A stretch of DNA of 64,000 nucleotides. Source: Paraplanobispora takensis. GTDB lineage: Bacteria; Actinomycetota; Actinomycetes; Streptosporangiales; Streptosporangiaceae. Below the pieces are notes generated by a model, which searched no databases, had not been told where the DNA came from, and was given only the letters and a program-made list of their open reading frames with translations. The stretch's first letter is position 1. Each line of letters begins with the position of its first letter. Location of the stretch: contig NZ_BOOK01000036.1 of NCBI RefSeq assembly GCF_016863195.1, positions 62,001 through 126,000 of the forward strand, written 5' to 3'. A program made the position numbers and the translations under genes. Positions 1-8,643 of the stretch are shown here, piece by piece.

Positions 1-597
1 GCGGGCCAGGGCCGGGCCGTGCAGATAGGTCCCGACGACCTTGCCGGCGTAGCACCCCTCCGTGCCGTCGCCGTTGCCGGTGCCCACGACCGTGCGCGAG
101 AGCGGGCGCACGCCGGGGCCCAGCCGGGTGACGCCCATGTGGTTCTCGAAGCCGGTCAGGGTCGGCACGCCCAGCGCCGGGTCGGTCTCGGCGACCAGCT
201 CGCCGACGGCGCGGCCGGTGCCGCGGCCGCTGGCGATGTCGAGCAGCCCGATGCCGTCCACCGGCTGCCCCTCCTCGCCGCCGAAGGTGCTGCCCATGAT
301 CTGGTAGCCCGCGCAGACCGCCAGCACCGCGGCGCCCCGGGCGACGGCCCGGTGCAGGCCGCCGTCGCGGCGCAGCCGTTCGGAGGCCAGGATCTGCGGC
401 CGGTCCTCGCCGCCGCCGATCAGGTAGATGTCGCCGTTCTCGGGCACCGGGTCGGCCGAGCGGACGTGCACGGTCTCCACCGGGATGCCCCTGCGCTCGG
501 CGCGCTGCTCCAGCACCAGGACGTTGCCCTGGTCGCCGTAGGTGCTCAGCAGGTCGGGATAGATCCAGACGAGGCGCAGGACGCTGTCAGACGGCAC
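1..597 (-). CDS. gatD: GatD, glutaminase subunit of lipid II isoglutaminyl synthase (3' end outside window)
   Basis: Class I glutamine amidotransferase that supplies ammonia to MurT, which amidates the alpha-carboxyl of D-Glu in lipid II to D-isoglutamine. The reading frame starts at GTG 597 (VPSDSVLRLVWIYPD), overlaps the murT stop by 11 bases, and runs off the left edge, so about 199 residues are visible. The nucleophile elbow AVLAVCAGYQ places the catalytic Cys at residue 95, as expected for GatD, and GGGEDRPQ and ENHMGVTRLG segments fit the CobB/CobQ-like fold. The tight overlap with murT indicates translational coupling. The C-terminal catalytic His region lies outside the window. Confidence 0.92.
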   Translation of the reverse strand, partial: MPSDSVLRLVWIYPDLLSTYGDQGNVLVLEQRAERRGIPVETVHVRSADPVPENGDIYLIGGGEDRPQILASERLRRDGGLHRAVARGAAVLAVCAGYQIMGSTFGGEEGQPVDGIGLLDIASGRGTGRAVGELVAETDPALGVPTLTGFENHMGVTRLGPGVRPLSRTVVGTGNGDGTEGCYAGKVVGTYLHGPALAR

Positions 598-1879
598 GAC
601 CGAACTCCGATCGGATCTGCTGGAAGGCGGTGTAGTTGGCGATCACGTCGATCTTGCCGGGCGGCTGGATCGCGAACGCCTGGGCGAAGGAGTCGGCCAG
701 CTGGAACGGCACGGAGGCCACCTCCAGCCGGAGCGCGAGGTCCAGCCGGCGCTCACCGGTCACGTAGACCGGCCGGCCGCGCAGCACCCGGTAGTCGACG
801 TCCCACAGCCAGGAGGTGTCGCGCCCGTCGGGGCCCTGGGCGTTCACCGAGAGGATCACCGGCAGGGAGGGGTCGAGCACGTCGAAGGCCTCCAGCCAGC
901 CGGCCGGGTTCTTGGCCAGCAGCAGGCGGGCGTACCGGCCCTCGCGCTCCACGGTGGTGTAGCGCCCGGCGACCGACCTGACCTCGCGCAGCCGGGGCAG
1001 CGCCCGCTCGACCGGCAGGCCGAACACCTCGGCGGTGGCCAGGGCGATCACGGCGTTGGCCCGGTTGGCCCGCCCCGGCAGCTGGATGTCGAGCGTCCAG
1101 CGCCGTCCCTGCGGGTCGATCGCGGCCTCGCCGTCGAGGATCCAGGACGGCTGGGGCCGCCGGAAGGAGCACTCGCGGCAGGCCCACTCGTTCTCGTCCT
1201 GGGTGCTCTGGCCGACGACTCCGGAGACGTGCCCGCCGGGCGGGACGTAGTCCAGCCCCTTGCGGTCGAGCGGGCCGCCGCACTCGGGGCAGCACCAGGA
1301 GTCCTCCTTCCACGGCTGCCCGGCGGAGACCCAGGTCACCCGGGCGGCCGTCGAGGCGCCCCAGGTCACCAGCGGGTCGTCCGCGTTGGCGATCACGTGG
1401 AGGTTGCGGCCCGCGAGCGCGCGCCGCCACTTCTGGGCCAGCAGCCAGATCTCGGCGGCACGGTCCATCTGGTCGCGGCTGAGGTTCATCAGGACGACCA
1501 CCCCCGCGCCGGTGGTCTCGATGACCTCGGGGAGGTACTTCTCGTCGACCTCCAGCACGCCGTACGGCGCGTCCTTGGCCGAGGAGAGCGCGGACACGTG
1601 ACCGGCCGGCATGTTGGCGCCGAAGGCGTTGGTGGCGACGTCGCCGAGCTCCTGCAGCGCGGAGGTGATCAGCCGGGTCGTGGTGGTCTTGCCGTTGGTC
1701 GCGCTCACCAGCGCGAGCTTGCGATCGCGCGCGAGCTGGCGGAGCAGGTCGGGCTCCAGGGCCAGGCCGACCCGGCCGCCGATCACCGACCCGTCACCGC
1801 GTCCGGTGGCCCGGGAGAGCGTCGCGGCCGTCCGGCCGAGCGCACTGGCGAGCTGCGCCCGCAGCGGTAGCTGACTCAT
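587..1879 (-). CDS. murT: MurT, Mur-ligase-like subunit of lipid II isoglutaminyl synthase
   Basis: ATP-dependent amidase subunit that converts lipid II D-Glu to D-isoGln using ammonia from GatD, acting on the cytoplasmic side of peptidoglycan synthesis. The 430-residue protein has the Mur ligase P-loop SATNGKTTTTRL at about residues 59-70, a central Mur ligase fold, and a zinc ribbon insert (C197/C200 with C234/C237) that distinguishes MurT from other Mur ligases. A C-terminal DUF1727-like segment follows. It starts at ATG 1879 and shares an 11-base overlap with gatD downstream. Length and motifs are typical, and nothing appears broken. Confidence 0.95.
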   Translation of the reverse strand: MSQLPLRAQLASALGRTAATLSRATGRGDGSVIGGRVGLALEPDLLRQLARDRKLALVSATNGKTTTTRLITSALQELGDVATNAFGANMPAGHVSALSSAKDAPYGVLEVDEKYLPEVIETTGAGVVVLMNLSRDQMDRAAEIWLLAQKWRRALAGRNLHVIANADDPLVTWGASTAARVTWVSAGQPWKEDSWCCPECGGPLDRKGLDYVPPGGHVSGVVGQSTQDENEWACRECSFRRPQPSWILDGEAAIDPQGRRWTLDIQLPGRANRANAVIALATAEVFGLPVERALPRLREVRSVAGRYTTVEREGRYARLLLAKNPAGWLEAFDVLDPSLPVILSVNAQGPDGRDTSWLWDVDYRVLRGRPVYVTGERRLDLALRLEVASVPFQLADSFAQAFAIQPPGKIDVIANYTAFQQIRSEFGRAV

Positions 1880-1963
1880 GCGCCGATCCTAGCCGGGCCG
1901 GTACGGCGACCGCCTACACCCACGCATTCGTGACATAACAGGTTGCGCTCGTCACCCTGCGGA

Positions 1964-2020
1964 GCGGAGTCCGGGATCCCTCAGCGGAGTCCGGGATCCC
2001 TCAGCGGAGTCCGGGATCCC
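1964..2020. repeat. 20-bp tandem repeat, about three copies
   Basis: The unit tcagcggagtccgggatccc occurs perfectly at 1981-2000 and 2001-2020, with a 17-base partial copy at 1964-1980. It abuts the stop codon (2021-2023) of the HerA-like ATPase gene. It is a minisatellite of unknown role, one of several at gene ends in this window. Confidence 0.9.
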
Positions 2021-4993
2021 TCACTCGGTGAAGGCCAGCTCCGCGTTCTCCGGCGTCTCGGTGTCGAACGGCAGGACGAACCGGTTCGGCCAGGACAGCA
2101 CGCCCTCCAGCCACCCCGCTCCCATCGTCTGCGCCACGTGCCGCAGCCTCTCGGACGGGTCGACCCCGATCGTGACCATGAGGATGTCCCTTTCCACTTC
2201 CGAATGATCGTCGTCGCCCAGCAGGACCCGCCAGGCCAGGGCCCGGTTGCGGTCCACCTCCATGGACAGGGGGTGGTGCCGCAGCGCCCTGGCGCGGTGG
2301 CCGAGCAGCTCGGCGCCGCTCGCCGGACGGCTGAACAGCTCGTACTCCATGACCGGCGCGGGAGAGTGCGGGTCGGGCGCCGGGTGCCCGTAGGGGAACA
2401 GCCGCTCCACCTCGTGCAGCCACTGCACCTGCGGGATCACCCACGCGGTCCCCGGCCGCTCGCCGGGCGTGCGCTCGGGCCCCAGCAGCCGGGTGGCGGC
2501 CGCGGCGACCTGCTCGGTGAGCCCGGCGGGATCGGCGACGGTCCGCAGCGACCAGGCCCGCCGGGCGACGGCGCGCTCCACGGCCGTGGCCAGCAGGCAC
2601 TCGCGCCGCCGCGCGGGAAGCTCCGCCCACAGCTCCGACACCACCCGGGGGGCGCCCGGCAGCGGCCGGTCGACGCAGAAGGCCAGCACCAGCGCGTCGG
2701 TCCAGATGCGCAGCCACGCCCACTCGGGGGCCTCGGCCAGCAGATCGGCCTCGCGCAGCTCGACCAGCGTGCACGCCCGCCCGGTCCGGCACTCCTGGCC
2801 GCACGCCGTCGAGCGGCGCCCGCAGATCGGCGGGGTCCGCCCGGGGACCGTGTGCTCGCGGTCCTCCCCCAGCGGCACCTGGACGCGGACCGGCCGGTCC
2901 ATCCCGTCGGCGAAGACCGCCGCCGTCCCCGGCCGCAACGAGACGACCTGCCGGGACTGCTCCTCGCTGAGGTTCATCGCGGCGCCGACCAGCCGGCGGT
3001 CGTCCTCGGCGGGCAGCCGGTGCACGACCTTCAGCGCGGTGTTCTTCACCACGTCGGAGACCAGTTTGGTGGGGATCTGCTCGGCCACCACGATGCCCTC
3101 GCCGTACGCGCGGATCTCGGCCAGCATCCCGGCCAGCAGTTCGACGGCGTGCGTGCTGGCCCGGCCCGCGCCCCGGTCGCGCAGCAGCCGGTGCGCCTCC
3201 TCGATCACGATCACGTGCCGGAGCCCGGACGTCTTGGCGGTCCTGGCCCGCATCCGCAGGTGCTCCACGATCCGGATGATCAGCGTGCCCATCAGGAACG
3301 CCTTGTCCTCGTCGTTGGCCACGTCCTCGATGGCCAGGACCACGTTGCGCTGGAGCAGGTCGCCGATGTCGGCGGGGTGGCCGCCCTCGAAGAACCGTCC
3401 GGCCGAGCCGATCCGGAGCGAGCGCAGCCGCAGCGAGATGAAGCCCTCGACGTCCGCCTGGACCTCCCGGCCGTAGCCGATCTCCTTGATCACGTCCATG
3501 GCGTGCCGCTGGAGCTGCTCCAGGGTCGGTACGGCGGGCCGTACCGCCGCACCCGGGGCCGCGCCGCCGGTGACGACGTCCCAGCCGTTGGCCTCGTACA
3601 CCCGCTGCAGGGCCAGCGACATGATCTGCGGGAACGGCTCCTCGGCGTCGAAGGCCGCCATGAACAGCGCCCGGACCATGTCGATGTGGGCCTGGACCGG
3701 ATAGCCGGGCTCGGGGGCCAGCGGGTTGACGCTGAAGGGCACGTCGTCGGGGTCCGAGGGGTTGATCACGGTCACCGGGGCGAGGTGCTCGACGCGGCCG
3801 CCCATCGCGGCGTACTCGGACTTGGCCGGTTCGATGGCCAGCCAGGGGATGCCCGCGCCGGTGAGCTGTTCCAGCAGGTGGCGTACCGTCTGCGACTTGC
3901 CCGACCCGGTCGAGCCGGTGACGAACGCGTGCCGGTTCAGGGTCGCCAGGGGGACCTCGAACGACCCGACCGCGCGGTCCTGACCGTCCATGATCGCCCC
4001 GAGGTCGAGCACCGGCTCGCCGGGCGTCCCGCCGGCCTCGCTGGTCACGTCGAAGAAGCCGGCGTCGAGCACCCGCACGCCGGGCACCTCCCGGCGCGGC
4101 AGCCCGGCCAGGGCGGCGAGCGTCCCGGCGGTGGCCGCGAAGGGCGTGGCGGTGCCGTCGGCCGGATCCTGCAGGGTCGCCGAGAGCGCGTCCCCGAAGG
4201 GGAGCATCGGGCCGGACAGCGCGCTGCGCAGGCGGTAGGGGTGGTGGCTCATCTCCACCGAGCCGACCAGCACCGGGGCGATCTGCCGCAGCTCCTCGGG
4301 CCCGGCGGCCCCGGCCAGCACCCGCACGTTCCACAACCCGGCCTCGCGGAAGGCGTCGAGCTCCTGCATGCGCCGCTCGGCCCGCTCGACGTCGTAGCGG
4401 GACCGCTCGGAGGCGTCGCCGTACTGCCGCAGCACGTTGAGCTGGGTCCGCAGGTGCGCGACCTCGGCGTCCAGCAGGTCGGTCGGCTCGGCCACCACCA
4501 GCCAGGCGAACGGCCGGGACATCAGGGTGACGAGGGTGGACTCGAACAGGGTCGGCCGCCGCACCTCGTCGGGATCCGGCTCGCGCCGGCCGCCCAGCGG
4601 CGGCGCCTGCCGTCCCGGGCAGCTCGCCCAGACCAGGTCGGAGAGGTCACGCAGCCACTCGTCGCCGATCTCCGCGCCCCGGGCTCCGCCGGGGAACAGC
4701 AGCGGCTCGGGGCCGCCCGGCACCGGCTCGGACTCGGTGTCGGCGGCCCGCCGCGGCGGGCGCGGCGGGGTCAGCGGCCCGGCGTTGGTGATGAGCTCCA
4801 ACGGCGCGCCGGACCCCCGGGAGAGCCATCCGATCACGAAGGGACGGTTGCGCTGGGCCGCCGAGAGCGCGGCCGGCAGGACGGTGACGAAGTCCCACTC
4901 GGCCGACGAGCTGCGCGACGGCGCCGTGATCGCCTGAATCCGGTACCAGGGACCGGTCAGGCCGTACGGAAGACGGGACACGATCTGCTGCAT
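2021..4993 (-). CDS. HerA/FtsK-superfamily ATPase with Cys4 insert
   Basis: A 990-residue P-loop ATPase of the HerA/VirD4/FtsK type (DUF87-like). Starting at ATG 4993, which has a GGTGGAG ribosome site, Walker A (GSTGSGKS) lies at about 360-367 and Walker B (VIVIEEAH) at 594-601. A downstream GEGIVVAEQIPTKL segment resembles the conserved post-Walker-B strand of HerA/TraG hexamers. A Cys4 cluster (C724, C731, C735, C741) interrupts the C-terminal part and could bind zinc. A GTG 12 bases upstream is a weaker start. HerA-like proteins are ring translocases of DNA or protein; no NurA-like nuclease is visible nearby. The gene lies downstream on the same strand as a large membrane protein, suggesting a shared machine. 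The function is unassigned. Confidence 0.85.
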   Translation of the reverse strand: MQQIVSRLPYGLTGPWYRIQAITAPSRSSSAEWDFVTVLPAALSAAQRNRPFVIGWLSRGSGAPLELITNAGPLTPPRPPRRAADTESEPVPGGPEPLLFPGGARGAEIGDEWLRDLSDLVWASCPGRQAPPLGGRREPDPDEVRRPTLFESTLVTLMSRPFAWLVVAEPTDLLDAEVAHLRTQLNVLRQYGDASERSRYDVERAERRMQELDAFREAGLWNVRVLAGAAGPEELRQIAPVLVGSVEMSHHPYRLRSALSGPMLPFGDALSATLQDPADGTATPFAATAGTLAALAGLPRREVPGVRVLDAGFFDVTSEAGGTPGEPVLDLGAIMDGQDRAVGSFEVPLATLNRHAFVTGSTGSGKSQTVRHLLEQLTGAGIPWLAIEPAKSEYAAMGGRVEHLAPVTVINPSDPDDVPFSVNPLAPEPGYPVQAHIDMVRALFMAAFDAEEPFPQIMSLALQRVYEANGWDVVTGGAAPGAAVRPAVPTLEQLQRHAMDVIKEIGYGREVQADVEGFISLRLRSLRIGSAGRFFEGGHPADIGDLLQRNVVLAIEDVANDEDKAFLMGTLIIRIVEHLRMRARTAKTSGLRHVIVIEEAHRLLRDRGAGRASTHAVELLAGMLAEIRAYGEGIVVAEQIPTKLVSDVVKNTALKVVHRLPAEDDRRLVGAAMNLSEEQSRQVVSLRPGTAAVFADGMDRPVRVQVPLGEDREHTVPGRTPPICGRRSTACGQECRTGRACTLVELREADLLAEAPEWAWLRIWTDALVLAFCVDRPLPGAPRVVSELWAELPARRRECLLATAVERAVARRAWSLRTVADPAGLTEQVAAAATRLLGPERTPGERPGTAWVIPQVQWLHEVERLFPYGHPAPDPHSPAPVMEYELFSRPASGAELLGHRARALRHHPLSMEVDRNRALAWRVLLGDDDHSEVERDILMVTIGVDPSERLRHVAQTMGAGWLEGVLSWPNRFVLPFDTETPENAELAFTE

Positions 4994-5172
4994 TGGGTTC
5001 TCCACCCTGGGGAACCGGCTCCGGGCCGGAGGGTTGACGCTTCACCGATCCGCCCACCCGGACCGGGTGAGACTTCGTGACACGACTACCGTCGAACTTC
5101 TTGCATGGACCGCACCTCCGCATTGACCATGCCATTACCCCATCCGGACGATTCGTTGGCGCGTACGCCCGG

Positions 5173-7122
5173 TCACCGGCGCCTGCGCCAGTCGAGCCGT
5201 GGCGGCGGGGGGCCGAGGTTGGGCGGGGCGGCCTCGAAAGGGGTGGGTTCGCGCGGCTGCTCCTCCTCCGGCTCCCGCGTGATCTCCAGCGTCGCCTCCC
5301 GGATCTCGTCGAACTCCCCCAGCGTGGTCCTGGGGAAGGTCAGGATCGCCGGGTTGGCGTCGGCCAGCCGTACCCTGCGGCCGTCGGAGGTGGCGTCGGT
5401 GACGATCACCGAGGTGGTGGGGAGCTGCTGGAGCTGGTGCGGCTCGACGAGGAACTCCCGGGAACGGTGCAGGACCCGCTCGGTCTCCCCCATGGCCTTG
5501 CTCGCCCGGCGGCCCCATTCGGTGGACTCGGTGATGTCCTCCCTCAGGTCGGCGTGGCCGACGTCGCGCTCCCCGTCCTCGCCCGCCCGGCCGATGGTGG
5601 AGGTGTAACCGCCGTCGAGGCCGGCTCCCGCGGCGCTGACCGTCTCGGTCAGCTGGGCGAGCTCCAGCCGGTGCTCGGTGCCGACGTGCTCACTGGCCAC
5701 CCGGGCGTCCTCGGCGTTGCCCAGCCGCATGAACGTCACCGCCGCGTGCCCCCGGCCCAGCCGCTCCCGCACGGTGGGGGTGAGCGAGCGGTAGGTCAGC
5801 ACCAGCCCGGTCCTGGAGGTCTCGCAGGCGTCCATCAGCCGGTCGAGCACGTCGCCGCGGAGCTTGTCCGCCCCCGCGACGATGATCGTGTGGTACCACG
5901 GCCGCTCCGAGGTGGGCGACTGGCGCAGGATGTGGGTGAGCGCGGTGGCCACGTAGGTGCCCAGGACGCGGTTGCCGAAGACCCCCGCCTGGCGGTCCAT
6001 GGAGACCACCCGCAGGCGCGCGGGCGGGAGCCGCACGGCCTCCGAGCCGAGCGTCTCCAGCTTGCGCAGCTGCGACTCCAGCGCCCAGGCGCGCTCGATC
6101 ACCACCCGGTCGCTGACCCCGCGGCCGAACAGCGTGCCGATCCGCTCCAGCTGGGTGGCGGTGATCAGGCCGTAGCGCAGGTCGTCGCGGGGGTCGCCGA
6201 CCTGGGCCAGGGCCCGCAGCGCGGCGGTCACCTGGTTGATCGTGGCGTTCTCGCCCAGGACCTCCAGGACCCGCTCCAGGATCGCGTTGTCGAAGGACAG
6301 GTCGCGGGTCGTGCGGTGCTCCTCGCTGACGCTCACCACGTGGGCGAGCACGTCGGCGAAGGCCTCGGGAGCCAGGGTCGCCCCGAGGTCGAGCCTGGGC
6401 AGGTCCACCGGGAGCACCCAGACCAGCGGCTCGTCGCCGCCCCGGCGGGCCAGCTCGACCAGGTCCTTGGCGATCGCGCCCTCGGACAGGTCGAGCACGG
6501 TCAGGTGGCCGCCGCTGTAGAGGCGGGTCGCGCCGAGCAGGGTGATGAGCGCCGACCACCCGGGCAGCGTGCCGCCGGCCACGTCGATGCGGTCGATCTC
6601 GTCGGGCACGGCCACGGCGTACCAGGTGATCTGGCGGTCGTAGCGCTCCTTGCGCTCGGCCCACTCGCGATAGCGGGCGGCGTGCTCCTCCTGCGCCCGG
6701 TGGTGCTCCCTGTCACGTTCCCTGCGCAGCCGTTCCCCGGCCGCCCTGCGCTCCTCGATCCGGTGGCGGACCGCCCGGTCCCCCTGGAGGATCGCGTAGG
6801 TGCAGAAGCCGGCGATCCCGAGCGCGACGACCAGCCCGACCGAGGCGAACGCCCAGCTCATCCACCCCGTGACGGCGATGCCGAGGATGATCAGGCCCAG
6901 CACGACCATGAACCCGCGCACGACCTTGACCGGGCGGTTCAGCAGGTCCTCGTTGAGCCGCTCGCGGCGCATCCACTCGGGGTCGATCTCGGGGATCGGG
7001 TCCTCGGCGGGGGACGGACGCCTGGGGGCGGGACCCGGATCAGGGTCCAGCAGGGCATATTGCCAGCCCAGGTAGATCCGGTCCGCCTGGAGCTGCGCAT
7101 GCTCGGGATGCACGTCCGTCAC
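5173..7122 (-). CDS. Membrane protein with degenerate P-loop, possible pseudo-ATPase partner
   Basis: A 649-residue protein starting at GTG 7122 behind a clear GGAGGT site; an earlier in-frame start at 7179 lacks one. Two membrane segments lie at about residues 71-108, followed by an Arg/Glu-rich coiled coil (about 115-160) and a large cytoplasmic domain. That domain opens with VAGGTLPGWSALITLL and then HLTVLDLSEG. These sit where VirD4/TraD-like ATPases have a Walker A loop and the next strand, but the Lys and Ser/Thr are missing. A later region (VAGADKLRGDVLDRL, then RTGLVLTYRSLTP) resembles the Walker-B/sensor half of such proteins. The C-terminus is Pro/Glu-rich. I infer an inactive ATPase-fold scaffold for the neighbouring HerA-like motor. 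The family name is unknown to me. Confidence 0.75.
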   Translation of the reverse strand: MTDVHPEHAQLQADRIYLGWQYALLDPDPGPAPRRPSPAEDPIPEIDPEWMRRERLNEDLLNRPVKVVRGFMVVLGLIILGIAVTGWMSWAFASVGLVVALGIAGFCTYAILQGDRAVRHRIEERRAAGERLRRERDREHHRAQEEHAARYREWAERKERYDRQITWYAVAVPDEIDRIDVAGGTLPGWSALITLLGATRLYSGGHLTVLDLSEGAIAKDLVELARRGGDEPLVWVLPVDLPRLDLGATLAPEAFADVLAHVVSVSEEHRTTRDLSFDNAILERVLEVLGENATINQVTAALRALAQVGDPRDDLRYGLITATQLERIGTLFGRGVSDRVVIERAWALESQLRKLETLGSEAVRLPPARLRVVSMDRQAGVFGNRVLGTYVATALTHILRQSPTSERPWYHTIIVAGADKLRGDVLDRLMDACETSRTGLVLTYRSLTPTVRERLGRGHAAVTFMRLGNAEDARVASEHVGTEHRLELAQLTETVSAAGAGLDGGYTSTIGRAGEDGERDVGHADLREDITESTEWGRRASKAMGETERVLHRSREFLVEPHQLQQLPTTSVIVTDATSDGRRVRLADANPAILTFPRTTLGEFDEIREATLEITREPEEEQPREPTPFEAAPPNLGPPPPRLDWRRRR

Positions 7123-7288
7123 GGAACCTCCGCCATAGGGCTCTCGTCCGCCTCCGTGACAGCGTAAAAGCTGTACCACCTATTAGGGCAGCGTTCCCGG
7201 CAATCCACTGTATTTTCCGCGGGCTCACCATGACTTATGGGATGGATGGGTCTGATGATATTGAGATCAGCCATTAACATGCATTCTC

Positions 7289-7945
7289 ATGACGTCTCCC
7301 CCCGGCGGCGGTACCAGACGGCGGCGCGCGGTCGCGGTGCCCCTCACCGCTCTGGTGATCGCCACCGTCCTGGGAGTCACCGCCGCCTTCGGCGGCTTCG
7401 CCGAGGCGGCCGAGAAGCCTCCCCCGCGGCTGGGCCCGGGAGCCGTCGTCGACCAGAAGCTGTTCGTCACCAAGTTCGTGACGGCGCGGACCGTTTTCCA
7501 GCCCGACGTGTACGGCGGTGACGGCAAGGACTTCGTGGAGATCGAGCTCGAGGTCACCAACAAGGGTGAGAAGACCGAGGGCGTCGGCTCTCCCGCCTAC
7601 GGCGGCCAGGCGGGCCTGCTGTACGCCAAGTCCATCCTGAAGGTGACCCCGGAGATCAAGAGCGAGCTCGGGCCGATCGCGATAATCCCCGACGAGGGTG
7701 TGGTCAGCCGCCAGCTGCATCCGGGCATGACCTCCACCGTCGTGATCAGATACGAGCTGGCCAAGGGCCAGGAGGCGCCGCCGAGCGTCCAGCTCGACGT
7801 CGGCAGGTTCGACCCCGACTGGGAGAGTTTCACCGGCGCCGAATTCGGCCTGACCCTGGAAACGGACGGCAACGCGGAGAAGGCGCCGCCGAAGGTGGAG
7901 GCACAGGTCGTCCTGCCGGTCCAGCGCGGGGGCACGGGCGGATGA
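7289..7945 (+). CDS. Single-pass membrane protein with extracytoplasmic beta-rich domain (1 of 3)
   Basis: A 218-residue protein beginning MTSPPGGGTRRRRAVAV, a basic N-terminus followed by one hydrophobic segment (about 14-38). The soluble part (FVTKFVTARTVFQPDV, FVEIELEVTNKGEKTEG) alternates beta strands in the style of DUF4352-like Ig domains; that resemblance is by eye only. Its start lacks a good ribosome site, so translation may be leaderless or begin elsewhere. It is the first of three genes joined by 4-base overlaps and is transcribed divergently from the pseudo-ATPase gene. It probably projects outside the cell as part of an envelope complex. Confidence 0.75.
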   Translation: MTSPPGGGTRRRRAVAVPLTALVIATVLGVTAAFGGFAEAAEKPPPRLGPGAVVDQKLFVTKFVTARTVFQPDVYGGDGKDFVEIELEVTNKGEKTEGVGSPAYGGQAGLLYAKSILKVTPEIKSELGPIAIIPDEGVVSRQLHPGMTSTVVIRYELAKGQEAPPSVQLDVGRFDPDWESFTGAEFGLTLETDGNAEKAPPKVEAQVVLPVQRGGTGG

Positions 7946-8643
7946 GCACCGTGACCCCCCGCCCGGCGGAAGGGAGCGCGCCGGTGAGCACCCTGCCCCC
8001 CGCCCGGCCCGGGACGGCCGACCGGCGTCGCGCGCCCGGTTCCTCCCCGAGCCGGCTGCGCCGCGTGGGCGCCGCGGTCGCCGGGCTCGCCCTGGCCGCC
8101 GCCGCGGTGGCCCTGCAGGCGGCGGCCGAGAAGCGCGAGGACCGCGGCGCCCCGCTGACCTGGACCGGCGGGGTGGGCGAGGAGGTCGCCTCCTCGCGGT
8201 TCACCGTGAAGGTGAAGGCGGTGCACGGCGCCAAGAGCATCGAGATCGCGCAGCTGTCCGGCGACCCGGAGAAGGCCACCACCTCGGGGATCTTCGTGGT
8301 CGTCGAACTGGCGGCGACCTCGCCGCGCGACCCGCAGAGGTTCGGCCCTCCCGTGCTCCTGAGCGGGGACGACAAGCGCTACACGGCCACCGAGAAGGTG
8401 AAGCCCTCGCTGACCATCACCGAGCCCTACATCCAGCCGGGCTGGTGGGTCGACGGCGTGGCGGTCTTCGACGTCCCGGCCTCGGCGCTGGAGGGCGCCC
8501 GGATCGTGGTGGGCCTGCCGGTCGAGATCATCGGCGAGGTGTACCCGCCGGAGGTGGAGATCGACCTGGGCCTGGACGAGGCGGCCGCTCGGCGTCTGGT
8601 CTCCGGTGCGAAGGACGTCTACCAGATGGGGAGCAAGAAGTGA
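7942..8643 (+). CDS. Single-pass membrane protein with extracytoplasmic beta-rich domain (2 of 3)
   Basis: A 233-residue protein whose ATG overlaps the previous stop (ATGA). A Pro/Arg-rich N-terminus of about 45 residues precedes one membrane helix (VGAAVAGLALAAAAVALQA). The outer domain has strands such as SRFTVKVKAVHGAKSIEIAQ and FVVVELAATS and ends LVSGAKDVYQMGSKK. The architecture (basic or disordered tail, one helix, beta-sandwich) matches both flanking genes, so the three may be distant paralogues. Translational coupling implies a fixed stoichiometry. No enzymatic motif is seen. Confidence 0.75.
   Translation: MSTVTPRPAEGSAPVSTLPPARPGTADRRRAPGSSPSRLRRVGAAVAGLALAAAAVALQAAAEKREDRGAPLTWTGGVGEEVASSRFTVKVKAVHGAKSIEIAQLSGDPEKATTSGIFVVVELAATSPRDPQRFGPPVLLSGDDKRYTATEKVKPSLTITEPYIQPGWWVDGVAVFDVPASALEGARIVVGLPVEIIGEVYPPEVEIDLGLDEAAARRLVSGAKDVYQMGSKK

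Noticed and set aside
2021-4993. HerA-NurA DNA-repair or anti-phage pair
   Set aside because: No NurA- or Sir2-like partner is encoded next to the ATPase; the partner is a membrane protein without a nuclease motif.
1943-5080. 1045-codon open frame on the plus strand
   Set aside because: It is antisense to the HerA-like ATPase. Its composition (runs of Gly, Pro, Arg, His) is the usual shadow of a high-GC gene.
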